Assembly (NCBI GenBank): GCA_023101885.1
Contig: JALPQD010000392.1
Span: 1,628,570-1,692,569 of the forward strand
DNA from: Typhlomys cinereus
Lineage: Eukaryota > Chordata > Mammalia > Rodentia > Platacanthomyidae
Reading direction: 5' to 3'
Length of the DNA: 64,000 nt
The translations under genes and the position numbers were made by a program. The notes below the pieces were generated by a model, which was not told where the DNA came from, ran no database searches, and saw only the letters and a program-made list of their open reading frames with translations. Shown one piece after another: positions 23,100-34,110 of this stretch (the stretch's first letter is position 1; every line of letters begins with the position of its first letter).

Positions 23100-23560
23100 A
23101 AATAGTTTAATTTTGTTTTTTGATTACTAATAAGCATGAAGAAAAATAAGCAGAAGCTACCAAGATGAACAATTTACACTTTACACATTCCCATTGCAGT
23201 TTCTAATCTGTTTCTCCTGCTCATGGCTATAATTTAGAAAATCATATTAGAGTATGTATGCCGTATCCTCCCTTTTTCCTTTACTGGTACATCACAGCTA
23301 CTTTCTTGCCATAAATATTGCTCACCTAAAATATGATTTTAAAGCACTGCTTTATATTCCTGCCATCTTTTAAAGAAACCACAATTTATTTACCCAGCCT
23401 TTTTCTTGTTGGACATTTTCAGTTTGCTTCTGCCTTTGTAAATAGCATAACCTTGAACATCTTTCAGTGTAACATTTGCCCATGCATCTGAGATTGTGTT
23501 TTGAAGGCAGATTTGTAGATGTGGGTTACTGAACTGAAAGGAGTGAAAAGGGCTTTTGCC
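23100..23560 (-). repeat. Possible ancient LINE relic, AT-rich
   Basis: AT-rich. Around 23385-23480 the words caatttatttacccagcc, ttgttggacattttcag and taaatagcataaccttgaac recall old L1 antisense sequence (ttggacatttnggttgnttcc, aaatantgctgcaatgaac). Diverged, so only possible. Confidence 0.38.
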
Positions 23561-23624
23561 TTTGATGCTGGTTGTTTCAATATCACACTTGAAAATTCTG
23601 CTCGGCTCATGTTTTAATCAATGT

Positions 23625-23815
23625 GGGTCTGGCAAGATGGAGCAGCGAGTAAAAGCACTTGCCAGCAAACCTGAAGACCTGCGTTTGATCCCACATGGTG
23701 GAAGGAAAGAAGTGACTCTTGAAAGTTGTCCTCTGACTTCCACACGTGCACCATGGCAAGTAGGCGCATGTATGCATGCATGCACAAACACACATGTTAA
23801 ATATTTTTAAAAGAT
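23625..23815 (+). mobile_element. B2/B3-like tRNA-derived SINE
   Basis: The head tctggcaagatggagcagcg and gtttgatcccacatggtgg is followed by gaaagttgtcctctgacttcc, in shorter words ctctgacttccacacgtgc and accatggcaagtaggcgc, then gcatgcatgcacaaacacac and an A-rich tail. This is the mouse B3/B2 layout. Confidence 0.68.
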
Positions 23816-24284
23816 TTAAAATATAACAAGTGTTTAGCAGTGGACCCCTTTCTCCATTCTCTTAGCTCATTAAGTAGACTTCCAGCACGTCCTTTTCAGT
23901 ATCAATCTTCCATCACAAATCCATTCACTCATCCTCCCATCATTTCCTCTACTTCCAGAGTCATATTTAAAAAATGATGGGTCATTTTTCTTTCCTTTTG
24001 TGTGATTTTAATGGGGCTATCACTAGTGTTTCATTATTAAGTATGATGTGGGTCCTAGTTAGATGTTCCTCCTTAAAATGCCCTTTTCGCTTTTCAGATA
24101 TTAAAGCAGATTTTTAAACTCTCTTCTTTCAAAACAAAGAAACATCTCCTGCCATCCGCAGAGATAATCGCTCATCTCCTTTGATCAGTGCAATTCAACT
24201 ATATTGTTTTACTCTCCTAATTTGAACACATTCTTTTATTACAAGGAGTTCTTTCAAGTCAATACTCATTTTTTTCAGTTTTTG
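23816..24284. other. AT-rich DNA, no gene seen
   Basis: AT-rich, stop-rich in all frames. No repeat family was named with confidence. Confidence 0.38.
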
Positions 24285-24476
24285 GTTTGTTTTGTGGTTT
24301 TGGAGACACAGTTGTACTACATAGCCCAGACTGACCTCATACTTTCAATCCTGGGATTGTCTTTGGCTTAAATCACATTATTGTTATTTTAACTTTTTTT
24401 TTTATGGTACTTGGAATTGAGTCCAGGGCCTCACACATGCTAGGCAAGTACTCTACCACTGAGCCACACCCCCAAC
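24285..24476 (-). mobile_element. B1-ID dimer SINE (B4-like)
   Basis: Plus reads gttttggagacacagttgta, catagcccagactgacctc, atcctgggattgtctttgg (B1-like, inverted), then tttttatggtacttggaatt, gggcctcacacatgctaggc, ctctaccactgagccacacc (ID, inverted). Confidence 0.78.
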
Positions 24477-24929
24477 TGCGACTTAAAAACTACCACTGCG
24501 AAGGTTAAGATTACGTTAACTTTATAAAACAAGCGAGAAAGCTTCCTGGCCCTTCATGCTCAGAAGCACCTTCAGCACACAGACCGGAAGTGCTTGTGCC
24601 CTGCTGGGGAGCACTAGTGAGTGAAACAGAGTCTGCCCGACCCAGACGAGTGGAAGGTGAAACCTGTCAGACCCAGGTGGGGGCTTTGATTCTGTGCTGA
24701 GAAAAAAAAAACAAAAAAAACAAAAACGAAGACTCTTCCATTTGACTCCTTCAGCTGAATGCAGACGGGTGGGTGGCGAGCACAAAGCAGGCTTGGCTTA
24801 GTCATCTCTGCATTCCAGAGAGTTCTGACACATAGCGGGGACTTGAAAAGTCAACCCGAAGAATTACATGTTGTGACAGTGTGGGCCATAAGTATGTAAG
24901 GCAAGTCCATGTAGCTGGGCACATTCCAA
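24477..24929. other. Non-repetitive DNA, no gene seen
   Basis: A-rich interruption at 24700-24725. No repeat or exon recognised. Confidence 0.35.
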
Positions 24930-24974
24930 TGCGTACAGTCTCTCTTTCTCTGTCTCTGTCTCTCTCTGTCTCTG

Positions 24975-25007
<33 letters not shown>

Positions 25008-25160
25008 GCCTGAAGCTCAACTGATTCTGCCACACTAGCTGGGCAGTGGGATCCTCCTGTCCCTGGTTCTTTGCCACCACTTGGGGTTATAGACCACGCC
25101 CAGCTTTTCTATGAATGCTGGAAGGTTCTCTATCCACTGAACCATCTCCTGAATCCCCGG
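24930..25160 (-). mobile_element. B4-like SINE relic with (CT)n
   Basis: The CT array (24938-25007) leads into the inverted B4 pattern: gccaccacttggggttatag, accacgcccagcttttcta, ggttctctatccactgaacc, atctcctgaatcccc. It is decayed. Confidence 0.55.
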
Positions 25161-26495
25161 CGAGAGTTGAAGATGATTCCCGCGCTTAGCTTTGTGGCTA
25201 GGACAGAGCGGGTGTCCCATAAAAGGAAGAGTTGTCCACTCAGGTGAAGACAAGCAAAAGGTGTGTGTTCTTGAGTGCCCTCGGAATAGAATCCCTTGAG
25301 GAAGATGTTTGAATGCTGATTCCTGGGCTCCCTCCAGCTTTTTATATCAGCACTAAGAAGAGAGGCCTAGTTATCTCCATCTATAAGTTCCTCCCAGAGG
25401 TTCTGATGCCCGTGCCCTGGGCGGTCATTCCTGATGAGGCTGTGCTATGAGCAGCTTCCTGGAGCACAGCCCACTCGTTAGCTAGCACACCTCTTCGCCT
25501 GCCTCCTTTTCATACCAGAGCAGGGTTAACGCGCCCGAGGCAGGAAGAGCAATGGAAGGAAGCAATGCTGGGGGAGGGGGTGTCTCTAATGGATTTATCC
25601 AAATCAAAAGATGAGTTATAATTAGAAAGTGTAATTACTCAAACAGCTGTTGGGGAAATCATCTATCATGACGTAGGCAGCTCGGGCAAAGCTGTGCAGA
25701 GCTTGACAGACAAGAAGACCCTGGGAACAGGCAGAGCCTCTGTGGTGGGATTGGTCCATGAAGGCGAGCACTTTGTCCTTTGACCCTCTGAGCCTATTGT
25801 GTATGTTTTCTCTGAATCCTCTTGAAAACATATTTGCACAGGGCAAGCCTTTGTTTTGGCAAAAATGGAAGTTCTAGAAATACATAGAGAAGGTGCTAGT
25901 AGAGGAATAAGGAAAGGAGCCAAAGGAAGAGGTGGACCAAGAAGACAGGTCAGCAAGCCACCGTCCTAGCTCCTAGACACCTGGTGGCAGCAGACGCCTG
26001 TCTGCTGGGGTTGCAGAGGCTGGAAATCAAGGGCCAGGGAGCCAGCCTGGTTCGATGTGCCCTCCTCCTGCTGGCCTCTGAGATCGCTTGCTCTCTAGAG
26101 TCTCCTTTTGAAAGGCACAAAATATGACATGAGGGTCCATCCTGTCTTTGTCATCTCCTAAAGTTCCTGGTCTCCACTGCCAAATGCCATCTCAGTGTGG
26201 GGGAGGGGTAGGATTTCAGCATGTGGATTGGGGGAAGGGCAGACATTCAGTCCATAACACCAGCTATTATTGCCATGGGAACCAGAGCTTATTCCCATTT
26301 GGGAAACGGCCAGTGGGAAACATGCGTCTTAAAATTGTCCTACCTTTGGGACACGGTGGCTGGAGAATTTATGTATCCTTGTGGGTTAAGGACGTTCCGA
26401 AATGCGTGCCGCCAACCACCATACACATGGGCTCCGGTGGTGTAGGAGAGGGCTCACGGCCGTGGTTTAATGTGAGTTGTCCCTACAGCTCATGC
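25161..26495. other. Non-repetitive DNA; possible conserved block
   Basis: Mostly single-copy-like. At 25590-25700 an AT-rich, low-repeat stretch (tttatccaaatcaaaagatg, ttataattagaaagtgtaat, cagctgttggggaaatcatc) resembles a conserved non-coding element. No gene supported. Confidence 0.3.
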
Positions 26496-26499
26496 GTCT

Positions 26500-26800
26500 G
26501 AATCTGACTCTTAGTTGATTGTGTTTGACAAGGTCCTGGCACCTTTAGAAGGGGAGTCTTACTGGAGGAAGGATGCCACAGGGGGTGGCCTTTGAGATTG
26601 GATAGCCCCATCCTGCTTCCTCTCATCCCTGTCGCTTCCTGCTCCCTCTCTCCATGATGGCGACTGTGATGCTCCCTCCAACCATGACTTCTGCTGTGAG
26701 ATTCACACCACAGTGGACTGTATCTCCCCTCTCAAACTTCTGGAATTGTAAGCCTAATAAATCTCCCTTTCTCCCTTCCTGCCTGAGTATGAGAATTGCT
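26500..26800 (+). mobile_element. hAT-Charlie-like relic
   Basis: The sequence atgccacagggggtggcctt, gcttcctgctccctctctcc, cttctggaattgtaagcc, taataaatctccctttc follows the order of rodent Charlie-derived repeats (stretch near aaactgtaagccc...aaataaaccctttct). The terminus is not defined. Confidence 0.52.
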
Positions 26801-27784
26801 TCAAGGCAGCAGAAAGAAAAGCATCTATGATACTCATAGAGAAATGCCAGCACTTGGAAGTTGGCTAGTGTGCACTGAAGTGGAGAGACCAAGGGCAGGT
26901 GACCCAGACATCTAGAGTCCGTGGTAGCCACTCCCATCAGTCTTTGAGGGAAGACCTTTGTCTTTTCCATCCTTGCAGCCAAAGCAGCCACCACATTCTC
27001 AGATGCTCCATCCAAATAGTTGAAACAAATCTAGGAGGAGGCTGCTGAGCACAATTTAGCGTCCAAGAATACGATGCAGTGGGAACACAGAAGGAAAGAA
27101 TCCATTCTACAGAGAGTGAAGCTTAGCAGGCAGCAAGCTGGCTCTTGAGAACGGCCAGCACCTTCTCTAGACCACCTGTCTGTCATACTCATTGACCTGG
27201 CCTTAAGTTTACAGCATTTATGGTGGTCTGAGAGTTCTACTTTGTGCGTATCCACTGAACATAATACAAATGTCCCAAAGCCATCCTTGCACGAATCAAA
27301 CGTGCACATATCTTCTGGGTATACTCCATGTGCATGTGGTTTAATGGGAACGATATAGTCATTGCATATCAGTGATTTTCCCTCCTCCTCACACGTGATG
27401 TTGAGCGAACATTCCCAAGCCCTGACATCCACATCATCAAAGAAAAGCCCATCTCACCTTCTCTGGGCTAGGGTCACAGTGTACCTCGTGACACTGGTTA
27501 ATGACATTCACTCCGCAGCCAGGCACTTCTGCAGCTTCAAGGTTTTGATCTCTTTGACAGCACATGGATGTGTTAGTCATCAAGCTCATAGACTATGAGT
27601 AGTGGCCCCTCTGCCTTGCTCGGCCTCTGTCTCGGCCGTCGAGGACAGCAGCACACTGCTGGTGCTCAGTGCTTCCCTGGCGAAGAAACGAGTGGCTACC
27701 GATGTAAGGGGTGATCGTCATTTTCTTTTCCTTCATGTGACACTACTACTTGTTCAACCAAAACCTCTTTGGTTGAAGCATTTA
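26801..27784. other. Single-copy-like DNA with a long minus frame
   Basis: No repeat was recognised. The minus frame 27432-27031 (133 codons, stop) continues in the same register to 26623 with just one in-frame stop, the downstream part overlapping the relic at 26500-26800. The protein shows no domain I can name. It is Cys-rich in places. Not called as a gene. Confidence 0.3.
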
Positions 27785-27880
27785 GTTCAACCTCCTCATT
27801 GCTTTACTCTGGGTTTTCCCAGACTCCACATTCCAGGGCTGGAATTGCAGGCTTCCACCATTTTCGCTCAGCACTTTTTT
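27785..27880 (-). mobile_element. Older composite SINE, distal part (split by L1)
   Basis: Plus shows the family's inverted right half: cctcctcattgctttactct, gggttttcccagactccac, ttccagggctggaattgcag. It stops at gctcagcactttttt, where the L1 tail joins. The rest of the SINE resumes at 29132. Confidence 0.72.
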
Positions 27881-29131
27881 TTCTATTAATACATTTTTTA
27901 TTATTATTTCAGCTCATACAAACTTATTAGGTACACCAGTTCCCTCCCTCCCTCCTCCTTCCCCCGTACCCCCTGCTCCCCCTCCCCACCCCCCTCCCTC
28001 CACATCCCCCAGTGCCTTCCGCCCCAATTCCCAGAGAGTCCTTTCTTGTGCATGCCTGATTTTCCTCTGGGCCCTCCTCTCCGATGACGTACAAGGACCC
28101 AGTGGCCTTTCCCTGAACCCTTTCCCGTGTTCCCCTTAGGTATAGGAACACTGCTGTGGCTGCCAATCCCTTGCCTCCAAGGATCTTGGTGCCTTTAGCA
28201 GATCCCAGACTTTGTGAGGTCAATAGTGTGTTGGACAATGTGCAGGGCATGTAAAGTCCAATTATGATTGCTTCAGCCCTAACTTGTATGGAATATCTTA
28301 CATATCATTGCTCCTCCCATCCTTTTGCTCTTACAATCTTACCGCCCCCTCTCCCGCAAATTTCCCTGAGCTTCAGGATGGGGAGAGATTAAGCTGGCCT
28401 AGTTCTAGGTGGTTGATATAGAGTCTCTGAAGTTCTGGATTGTGGTTTGTTGATTTTCTTTTGCAGTTTTGCTGCTCCTGCAATACCTTCACTCCATCCT
28501 GGTGGGCATTGTATGTTACCCCCTGGCCAGAGACAAAAAGCTGTTAAACTAGAGTCTTGTGATAAAAGCACATTCAAAGGTAGATGTAATAAAAGTGGGA
28601 AACCACAGTGAGGGAGGGGTCTATCACCCATTTGCAAAATGGTTACTTTTTATCTGCCAGACTATATGCCCTCCTCTTCTGGTGAGATCACACGCCCTCA
28701 GTAGTAAATGATCAGGAACAAAAGTCTGTGAACTTAATCAGATGTCTCATTACTTATTTGGGTCCTTGATGGAGGCCTATTTTCTCTGCTGTAACATGGT
28801 CCCTTCTCTTCTTGTTTCTGGTGTGGCCCTCCTACCCCATCCCTCCTGTTCATAATCCTTGGAATTCCTGTCTCTAGGTGGGCTGGGTGGGTTTGGTACT
28901 AGGAGCCACCTATTAGGGAGTACATACGGCGCTTAACTTTCTGGGTCTGGGATACTTCACTTAATATAATTGTTTCTAATGACATCCATTTCCCGGCAAA
29001 TTCCAGTAATTCATCATTTTTGATGGCTGAGTAGTACTCCACTGTATAGATGTACCACAGTTTCCTTATCCACTCGTCAACTGTTGGACATTTGGGCTGA
29101 TTCCATGACTTTGCTATTGTAAACAGTGTTT
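27880..29131 (-). mobile_element. 5'-truncated L1 with ORF2 end and 3'UTR
   Basis: Minus-strand L1 of about 1.25 kb. From its 5' end it encodes roughly the last 75 residues of ORF2 with words typical of that end (KSWNQPKCP, WIRKLWYIYTVEYYSAIKN, ETIILSEVSQTQK, SLIGGS) and a stop at 28899, then about 1 kb of 3'UTR and a T-run on plus (poly(A) on minus) at 27874-27882. Flanked by gctcagca(c/t)ttttt at 27866 and 29132. The reverse transcriptase core and endonuclease are missing, so it cannot move by itself. Confidence 0.9.
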
Positions 29132-29246
29132 GCTCAGCATTTTTATACGGGATCCGGGGATCCAAACTCAGATCCTTTTGCTTGCAAGGCAAGGGCTTTA
29201 GCCCCCCCCCTACATACACACCCCAGCCATCTCCTCAGCCCCTTTT
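29132..29246 (-). mobile_element. Older composite SINE, head part (split by L1)
   Basis: Plus shows gctcagcatttttatacggg, gatccggggatccaaactca, gatccttttgcttgcaaggc and the inverted head ending in ctcctcagcccc. It rejoins the part at 27785-27880. A C-run at 29204 precedes a small insertion (acatacacacccc). Confidence 0.75.
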
Positions 29247-29354
29247 TCTTGTTTCAGATGGTACCCTGTGTCAGGTGGTACCTTATATCTCTCAGGGTGC
29301 AGTTCTTAAAGTGGAATCGTTGGGCGAGAGAGACAAACCTGGCACCATCCAGCA

Positions 29355-29490
29355 CCGCAGCTCTGAGCCACACGTGGCTGCCATTTACTTGTAATGTGGC
29401 AAGTATGATTAACGAGCTGAAATTTTTAAAAGTTTGCTTTAAACTTCAAGTAGCCACACTTCGCTGGTGGGGACCATACTATACCATATA
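29355..29490 (-). mobile_element. MER5-like hAT relic
   Basis: Plus words gagccacacgtggctgcc, attaacgagctgaaattttt, aacttcaagtagccacac and gtggggaccatactatacc follow the MER5A order (gccacatgtggct ... caagtagccacat ... gctagtggctacc). Non-autonomous DNA transposon, ancient. Confidence 0.6.
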
Positions 29491-30482
29491 GAGGAGATTT
29501 GGACGCTTTAAGTAGTCTATGTATTTCCAGAGCATTCTCCTCAACACTGGCTCTGCCTGTCTTCTCGCACACCTATTTCCCCACCCCTGTCGACACACAG
29601 TTATTCCAGAGCCAGAGTGGGAGAGACGGGAACAGGGATGAACATTCTCGAATGGGTCAGATGTGGTGCTAGGAACATTGAAGTCATTTGGCCCTTGCTC
29701 TTGAGTCAGTTCTCAGTAACTGCTCGCTCCAGCGCACTCCCACGGGCACTGAAGGAGCCCAGTCCAAGGCGAAGGGAACGCTGAGGAGGAAGTGGCAAGC
29801 TAGCTGTGATGCGGCCCAGGACTGGGACTATGCTTCTACGCCATGACCGTGGCCGTGGGGTCAAACAAAGATTTCGAAATTAGTTCTGGGTAACATAGCG
29901 CGTGAGGAGTATGGTTGCCATCTTGGAACTTCCGCAACATTATAGGATGTGTTTACCTCAGAGGGCAACAGATTTAAGTCTGAATGTGATTCGGAGCCTC
30001 CAGAATACCTTTCTTGCCTGACACCCTCCTCGATCCAAAAAATGGCCAGGACTGAAAGAGATGCCATCCCAAGGGGCCACCTCTCCAGAGATGGAACTTT
30101 CTCCTCTGCATCTGTACTTCCTCTGCTTAGAGCGGGAGGTCTGCCAGCTCCTTAACATTCATCCAAGCAGAGTGCATAGCAGGGGCTTTGTAACAATTTG
30201 CAAGAATAAGAGAGCAAACTAGTGATTCACCAGGATAACGGGGCTGCTGCAGAAAAGGTCTGGGATTTTGGTTCTGCTCGGTGTCCTTGTCCCTTTTAAG
30301 CATCTAAGGAAAGCTGGCAACATTTTCCATCCCTCACCTCCAAGGTGTACAAGTGTCCGGTCGGTTTTGCATATGAGTTCAGGGATTGAAAAGTTATGGT
30401 TGGTCCCCTGGAGATCCAGGGGTCCTTCGTGAAGAAACGTGGGATATGGAGCACAAAGCAATGCTGATCCGTGTCCTACAAT
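29491..30482. other. Non-repetitive DNA, no gene seen
   Basis: Single-copy-like. No domain-bearing frame and no repeat recognised. Confidence 0.38.
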
Positions 30483-30725
30483 CAGGTGCATTTATCTCCT
30501 GCGGCTGCTGTGACGTTTCCACATGGGCTGTTTTAAAACAACGCGCACTGATTCTTTCGTGGTCTGTAGGGCAGACGTTCAAAGTCAAGGTATCAGTGGG
30601 GACGGGCTCATCTTGGAGCTGCTAGGGGAGAATATGAGGCTGCTGCTTTCTTCGGTTGGTACTTCCTGGGTCACACCAGCTCCTGTCTGTCTCAACCCTC
30701 GCTCTACTTTTCTTCCTACAAGGAC
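30483..30725 (-). mobile_element. MLT1-like MaLR LTR fragment
   Basis: Plus words cggctgctgtgacgtttcc, tttaaaacaacgcgcactga, agtcaaggtatcagtgggg, catcttggagctgctagggg and gaatatgaggctgctgc follow the inverted MLT1 order (ttaaaacaacacacatttatt ... aaatcaaggtgtcagcaggg ... gaggctctaggggag). Old solo fragment. Confidence 0.62.
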
Positions 30726-30737
30726 ATTCACCACTCT

Positions 30738-31100
30738 GGAGATGGAGCAAGATGGTAAAACGCCTGTCATGCAAGCACAGGGAGCGGAATTTGGTTCCTC
30801 AGCACCCGTGTTAAAAAAAAAAAAAAAAAACAAGGCCTGGTACCTTGTGTCTGTAATGTCAGCACTGGGGAGCAGCGACAGCGGATTGCTGGTGCTTGCT
30901 GGCCAGCCCGTCTAGCCAATCAGAGAGCTCCAGGTCGATGACAGACTCTGTTTCAAAAAATAAGGCAGAGAGAGCTTGAGGAAGACATCCGATGTTGACC
31001 TTTGTCCTCTTGGATGCGTGATATTTGTGTGTGCACACAAGCACCTGCATACAGCACGTGCACATGTACACGCACATACATGCACTTACACATGAGCCAT
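30738..31100 (+). mobile_element. B4-like SINE with internal poly(A)
   Basis: A head tggagatggagcaagatgg...aatttggttcctcagcacc, an A run at 30811-30829, a B1-like part (ctgtaatgtcagcactgggg, ctggccagcccgtctagcc, gacagactctgtttcaaaaa) and the trailing block gaggaagacatccgatgttg, acctttgtcctcttggatgc, ending CA-rich. This matches the B4A layout. Confidence 0.7.
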
Positions 31101-31744
31101 TCAATGTAGGGCCCATGTAGAGAATCCACATTGATTCCTTATTTTAGAACACAGTTAATTATGTCAACAAAGACCCTTTCCCCAGATAAGATAACAGTCA
31201 TGGTCTCTGAGCTCTGAGTATGTCTTAGGATGCTTTTTGGGAAGGCTACCGGTCAACCTATTGCAATGGAATTAGAGGATGATTGGAGTCTTGACTTCAA
31301 TATCATTGCTATGTCCAAACAGCAGGGAATGATGCTCACATTTTACCCATTTCCTCTCTCTTCCTAATCACTGGACTGTGAGCCCAGAGACACCACACTG
31401 GGCCCACCTCATCCCTCAGATGATACAACCAAGCTCCACGGCGTTGAGTCATTCCTGAATCCCCAATTCTGCTCTACATTCCAGTCAAGAGAGCACCATA
31501 TTTTTCCCTAGAAACTAGAAGGTGGGCACTGAGTCAGGAAGGTCTGAGAAGGTGTCTCTTTTTCTTATGTTAGCAGACAGTGATGGGGACAGGTGGATCA
31601 GCCATTCTTCTCAAATGAGCGATCCTCAGGTCCCGTGTAGCAGAACCTCCAAGATGGAGTCTTCTAGGTGGAATGTTTAACCCAATGCAACTGTGTATGC
31701 ACACAGCTGAGGAGCGCCTTTCCTTCTTCACGCCCTCTGCATGA
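31101..31744. other. Non-repetitive DNA, no gene seen
   Basis: Single-copy-like, moderate AT. Nothing gene-like recognised. Confidence 0.36.
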
Positions 31745-31810
31745 GTTGCATGAGTGTGTATGTGGGGGAGGGGTGCCAGAGGGCATTTGAGAGAGAGAGC
31801 GCGCATGTGT

Positions 31811-31852
<42 letters not shown>

Positions 31853-32096
31853 ATGTGTGGGTGCACCAGAGGGCACTTGAGTGTGTGTGTGCCTGTGGAG
31901 GCCCAAGGGTGACATTAGGAATTCTGCCTCCTTATTGCTTCGATCTGGGTTTCTCAGGCTTTGCCTTCCAGCATCAGAAGTGCAGGCCACTGCCAATTCC
32001 CTCTGGCATTTTTATACAGGACTTGGGGATCCAAACTCAGGAGGTCATTTTGCTTGTGAGGCAAAGACTCTAACCTCTGAGCCATCTCTCCCAGCC
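31745..32096 (-). mobile_element. Older composite tRNA-headed SINE
   Basis: Plus begins with a partly duplicated (GT)n block (two copies of gtgcaccagagggcattt-type words at about 31768 and 31861), then tggaggcccaagggtgacat, cttattgcttcgatctgg, gcatcagaagtgcaggccac, ggcatttttatacaggactt, gggatccaaactcagg and the inverted head ctctgagccatctctcccag. GT array at 31806-31849. Confidence 0.82.
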
Positions 32097-32399
32097 AGAA
32101 TTCAGATATCTTGCACACTCTGTGCCCTGTCCCCAGGAAAGGCACGTGATTCCAGAAGCATCCTCCGATAGATAGAAAGGCATTAGCTTTCAGAAAAGCT
32201 CTTCCAACTTTTTCTTCTGAAGGAATGAGTGACCCCCCCCACCCCCGTTGCTCTTACTTTCTACCTTGGCTTGGAGCTCATACTAGCTTAGTATCCCCAA
32301 CATTTCCACTGACGATGAATCCCAAGTGACTCATTTACCCGAGTCCCTTTTTGGTGATGATGGGGGTCAGAATAGGAGGGGGGAAGATTAACACCAGAA
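32097..32399. other. Non-repetitive DNA, no gene seen
   Basis: Short single-copy-like stretch with a C run at 32233. Nothing else seen. Confidence 0.35.
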
Positions 32400-32602
32400 G
32401 GCTCGGTATTACAGACCTGTCATCCCAGCTATTTGAGAGACTGGGACAAGAGGATCACGAGTTCAAGGCCGGTCTAAGCAACTTACTGAGACTCTCTGTC
32501 TCAGTATAAAAAGTGAAAAAGGGCTGAGGATGGAGCTCAGTGGTAGAGCACTTGGCTAGCATGTGTGAGATTCAGGGTTCAATCCAAGCACTGCAAAGTC
32601 AA
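32400..32602 (+). mobile_element. B1-ID SINE (B1 part first)
   Basis: The B1-like part (acctgtcatcccagctatt, agaggatcacgagttcaagg, agactctctgtctcagtata) precedes the ID part (gctgaggatggagctcagtgg, in shorter words ggagctcagtggtagagcac, catgtgtgagattcagggtt). This order is the reverse of B4 and resembles B1-dID elements of several rodent families. Confidence 0.74.
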
Positions 32603-32754
32603 CAAGAGGTGGTGGCCGAGGCTGAAGGGGAAAGTAGCAGGTGCGTGGGATGGGGAGGCTCCAGCCGCTTGATTCACAGAGGACATTTTGCGCCAGGTGA
32701 GATAACTGTGGATCCTAAGCAATCATGATTATTAAAAAAAAAAAAAATGTTACT

Positions 32755-33065
32755 GTCTATCCACTTAGCCGAGGAAAACACTCCCCGCTTGTGCCAATAT
32801 TGAGCAATTAGTAAATGGTAATGTGTTTTGCAGACATAAGGCCTCACTGGTTTTTATTTTATTATTGTGATTGTTAACAGCCATGGAAGTGTGGCTCACA
32901 TTTGTCTCTTGGAGAACAAACTGTTTGTTGCTTGAGCAGACAGACCGTCACCCACATGCACACCAAGTGCTAATTGCGAGACTTTAATAGTGCTGTAATT
33001 TGTAGATAGCAGCACTTCAGATGCCTTTTTTTTTTTTTTTTTCCTCTCATCTTCCAGAATTTAAC
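32755..33065. promoter_or_regulatory. Possible conserved non-coding element
   Basis: About 300 bp, AT-leaning, repeat-poor and of mixed composition (atattgagcaattagtaaat, attgtgattgttaacagcc, acaaactgtttgttgcttga, gtgctaattgcgagacttta). ATTAG, CAATTA, TAATTG and TGTTTG words resemble homeodomain and forkhead cores. It is broken by a T15 run at 33028. Conservation has not been tested. Confidence 0.28.
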
Positions 33066-33639
33066 CAGTACCCAGACATGCCTGGCTTAGTCATAAGCTG
33101 GGCCGACTCAGTTCGACAGGAGCTGGTGTGAACTTTAGCCCTGGGAATATTTGGAATGTGTCAGGAAGCTTTCAGACCAATTAGCTCCCCTTCCTTCTCT
33201 GGATCCTCTTGGGAAGGGACCTGCAGACCAGACCCTCTAAGCCAGCCAGACTCTGTGCTGGCTGCCTGGGGGACAGAGGGCTTTGGGTACCACTACATGG
33301 GCGTTCTGAATGCACCCACACACACACATTGCCTCTCCCTCCCCAGTCCCTCTGTTCCTCCCCTCCTCCTTCCTCTCCTGACCTCTGCACACAGCAACCT
33401 GAGTGGAATTTTTGTTTTATTTCTAAGCTCCTTTATTGAGGTCCGATTGACTCCCAGCATCTAGCCATTTTTAATAGCCATGTGCTGGGGGCCACATACA
33501 AGCCCTTGCTCCCACTTCCCATAAACCCCTCCTGTCTCTTTCAATACTGGGTTTATTTTGTGAGTATATACTTAAAACTTGCCAAGAGTGGGCTTTTTAA
33601 AATGTTAATCTGCTGGCATTAATACCCTGCTGTTTGCCC
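33066..33639. other. Non-repetitive DNA, no gene seen
   Basis: Overlapping plus and minus frames at 33156-33464 lack domains. No repeat recognised. Confidence 0.36.
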
Positions 33640-34110
33640 ATCATTGGCTTCCTGTAGTGTCTAGAATAAAATCACATAAGCCTTCATAGGGCTTATTTGA
33701 TGGCCTGATAATTCAGTTGCCTCCCCCAACCCCCATGGGCAAAGCTAGGTCCATTGTTAAGACTCTTGTCTGGCTCTTTATAGGGGACTTCTTGACCCCT
33801 CCGAGCTGCCCCTAGCACAGCAAACCCTTGACACATCTGGAACCCTATTGAGTTTTGCGTTTAGCAGCCCCTCTGGTGTAAGACAGTCCTGTCATCAGTA
33901 TTATACAGCTCTGAGTGTCTGCCCACTGTTTCCTCTCCAGGTTCCTTACATGACACAAGCCACCCATCACTTGCCTATGCTGACTTACACCTCCTTTGGT
34001 TCCCCAGACACCTGGAGTTCACAGATTGTCTCTGGGGAAAACTTGTTCATACTGTTTCTCCTGACCCTTTGTCTTTCTCCTGCCTGCTTCCTCCTTAACC
34101 CTACCAGGGA
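33640..34110 (+). repeat. L2-like relic
   Basis: The words tggcttcctgtagtgtctag, aataaaatcacataagcc, catgacacaagccacccatc-type text and ttgtctttctcctgcctgc fit the L2 3' order (cattggctcccnattgcc ... aggataaagtccaaact ... cctccttggttcc). Diverged. Confidence 0.5.

Noticed and set aside
28899..29219. 106-codon minus frame as a candidate gene
   Set aside because: The first part is SINE sequence and the rest is the C-terminal end of L1 ORF2. It is a chimeric frame made by the L1 insertion, not a host gene.
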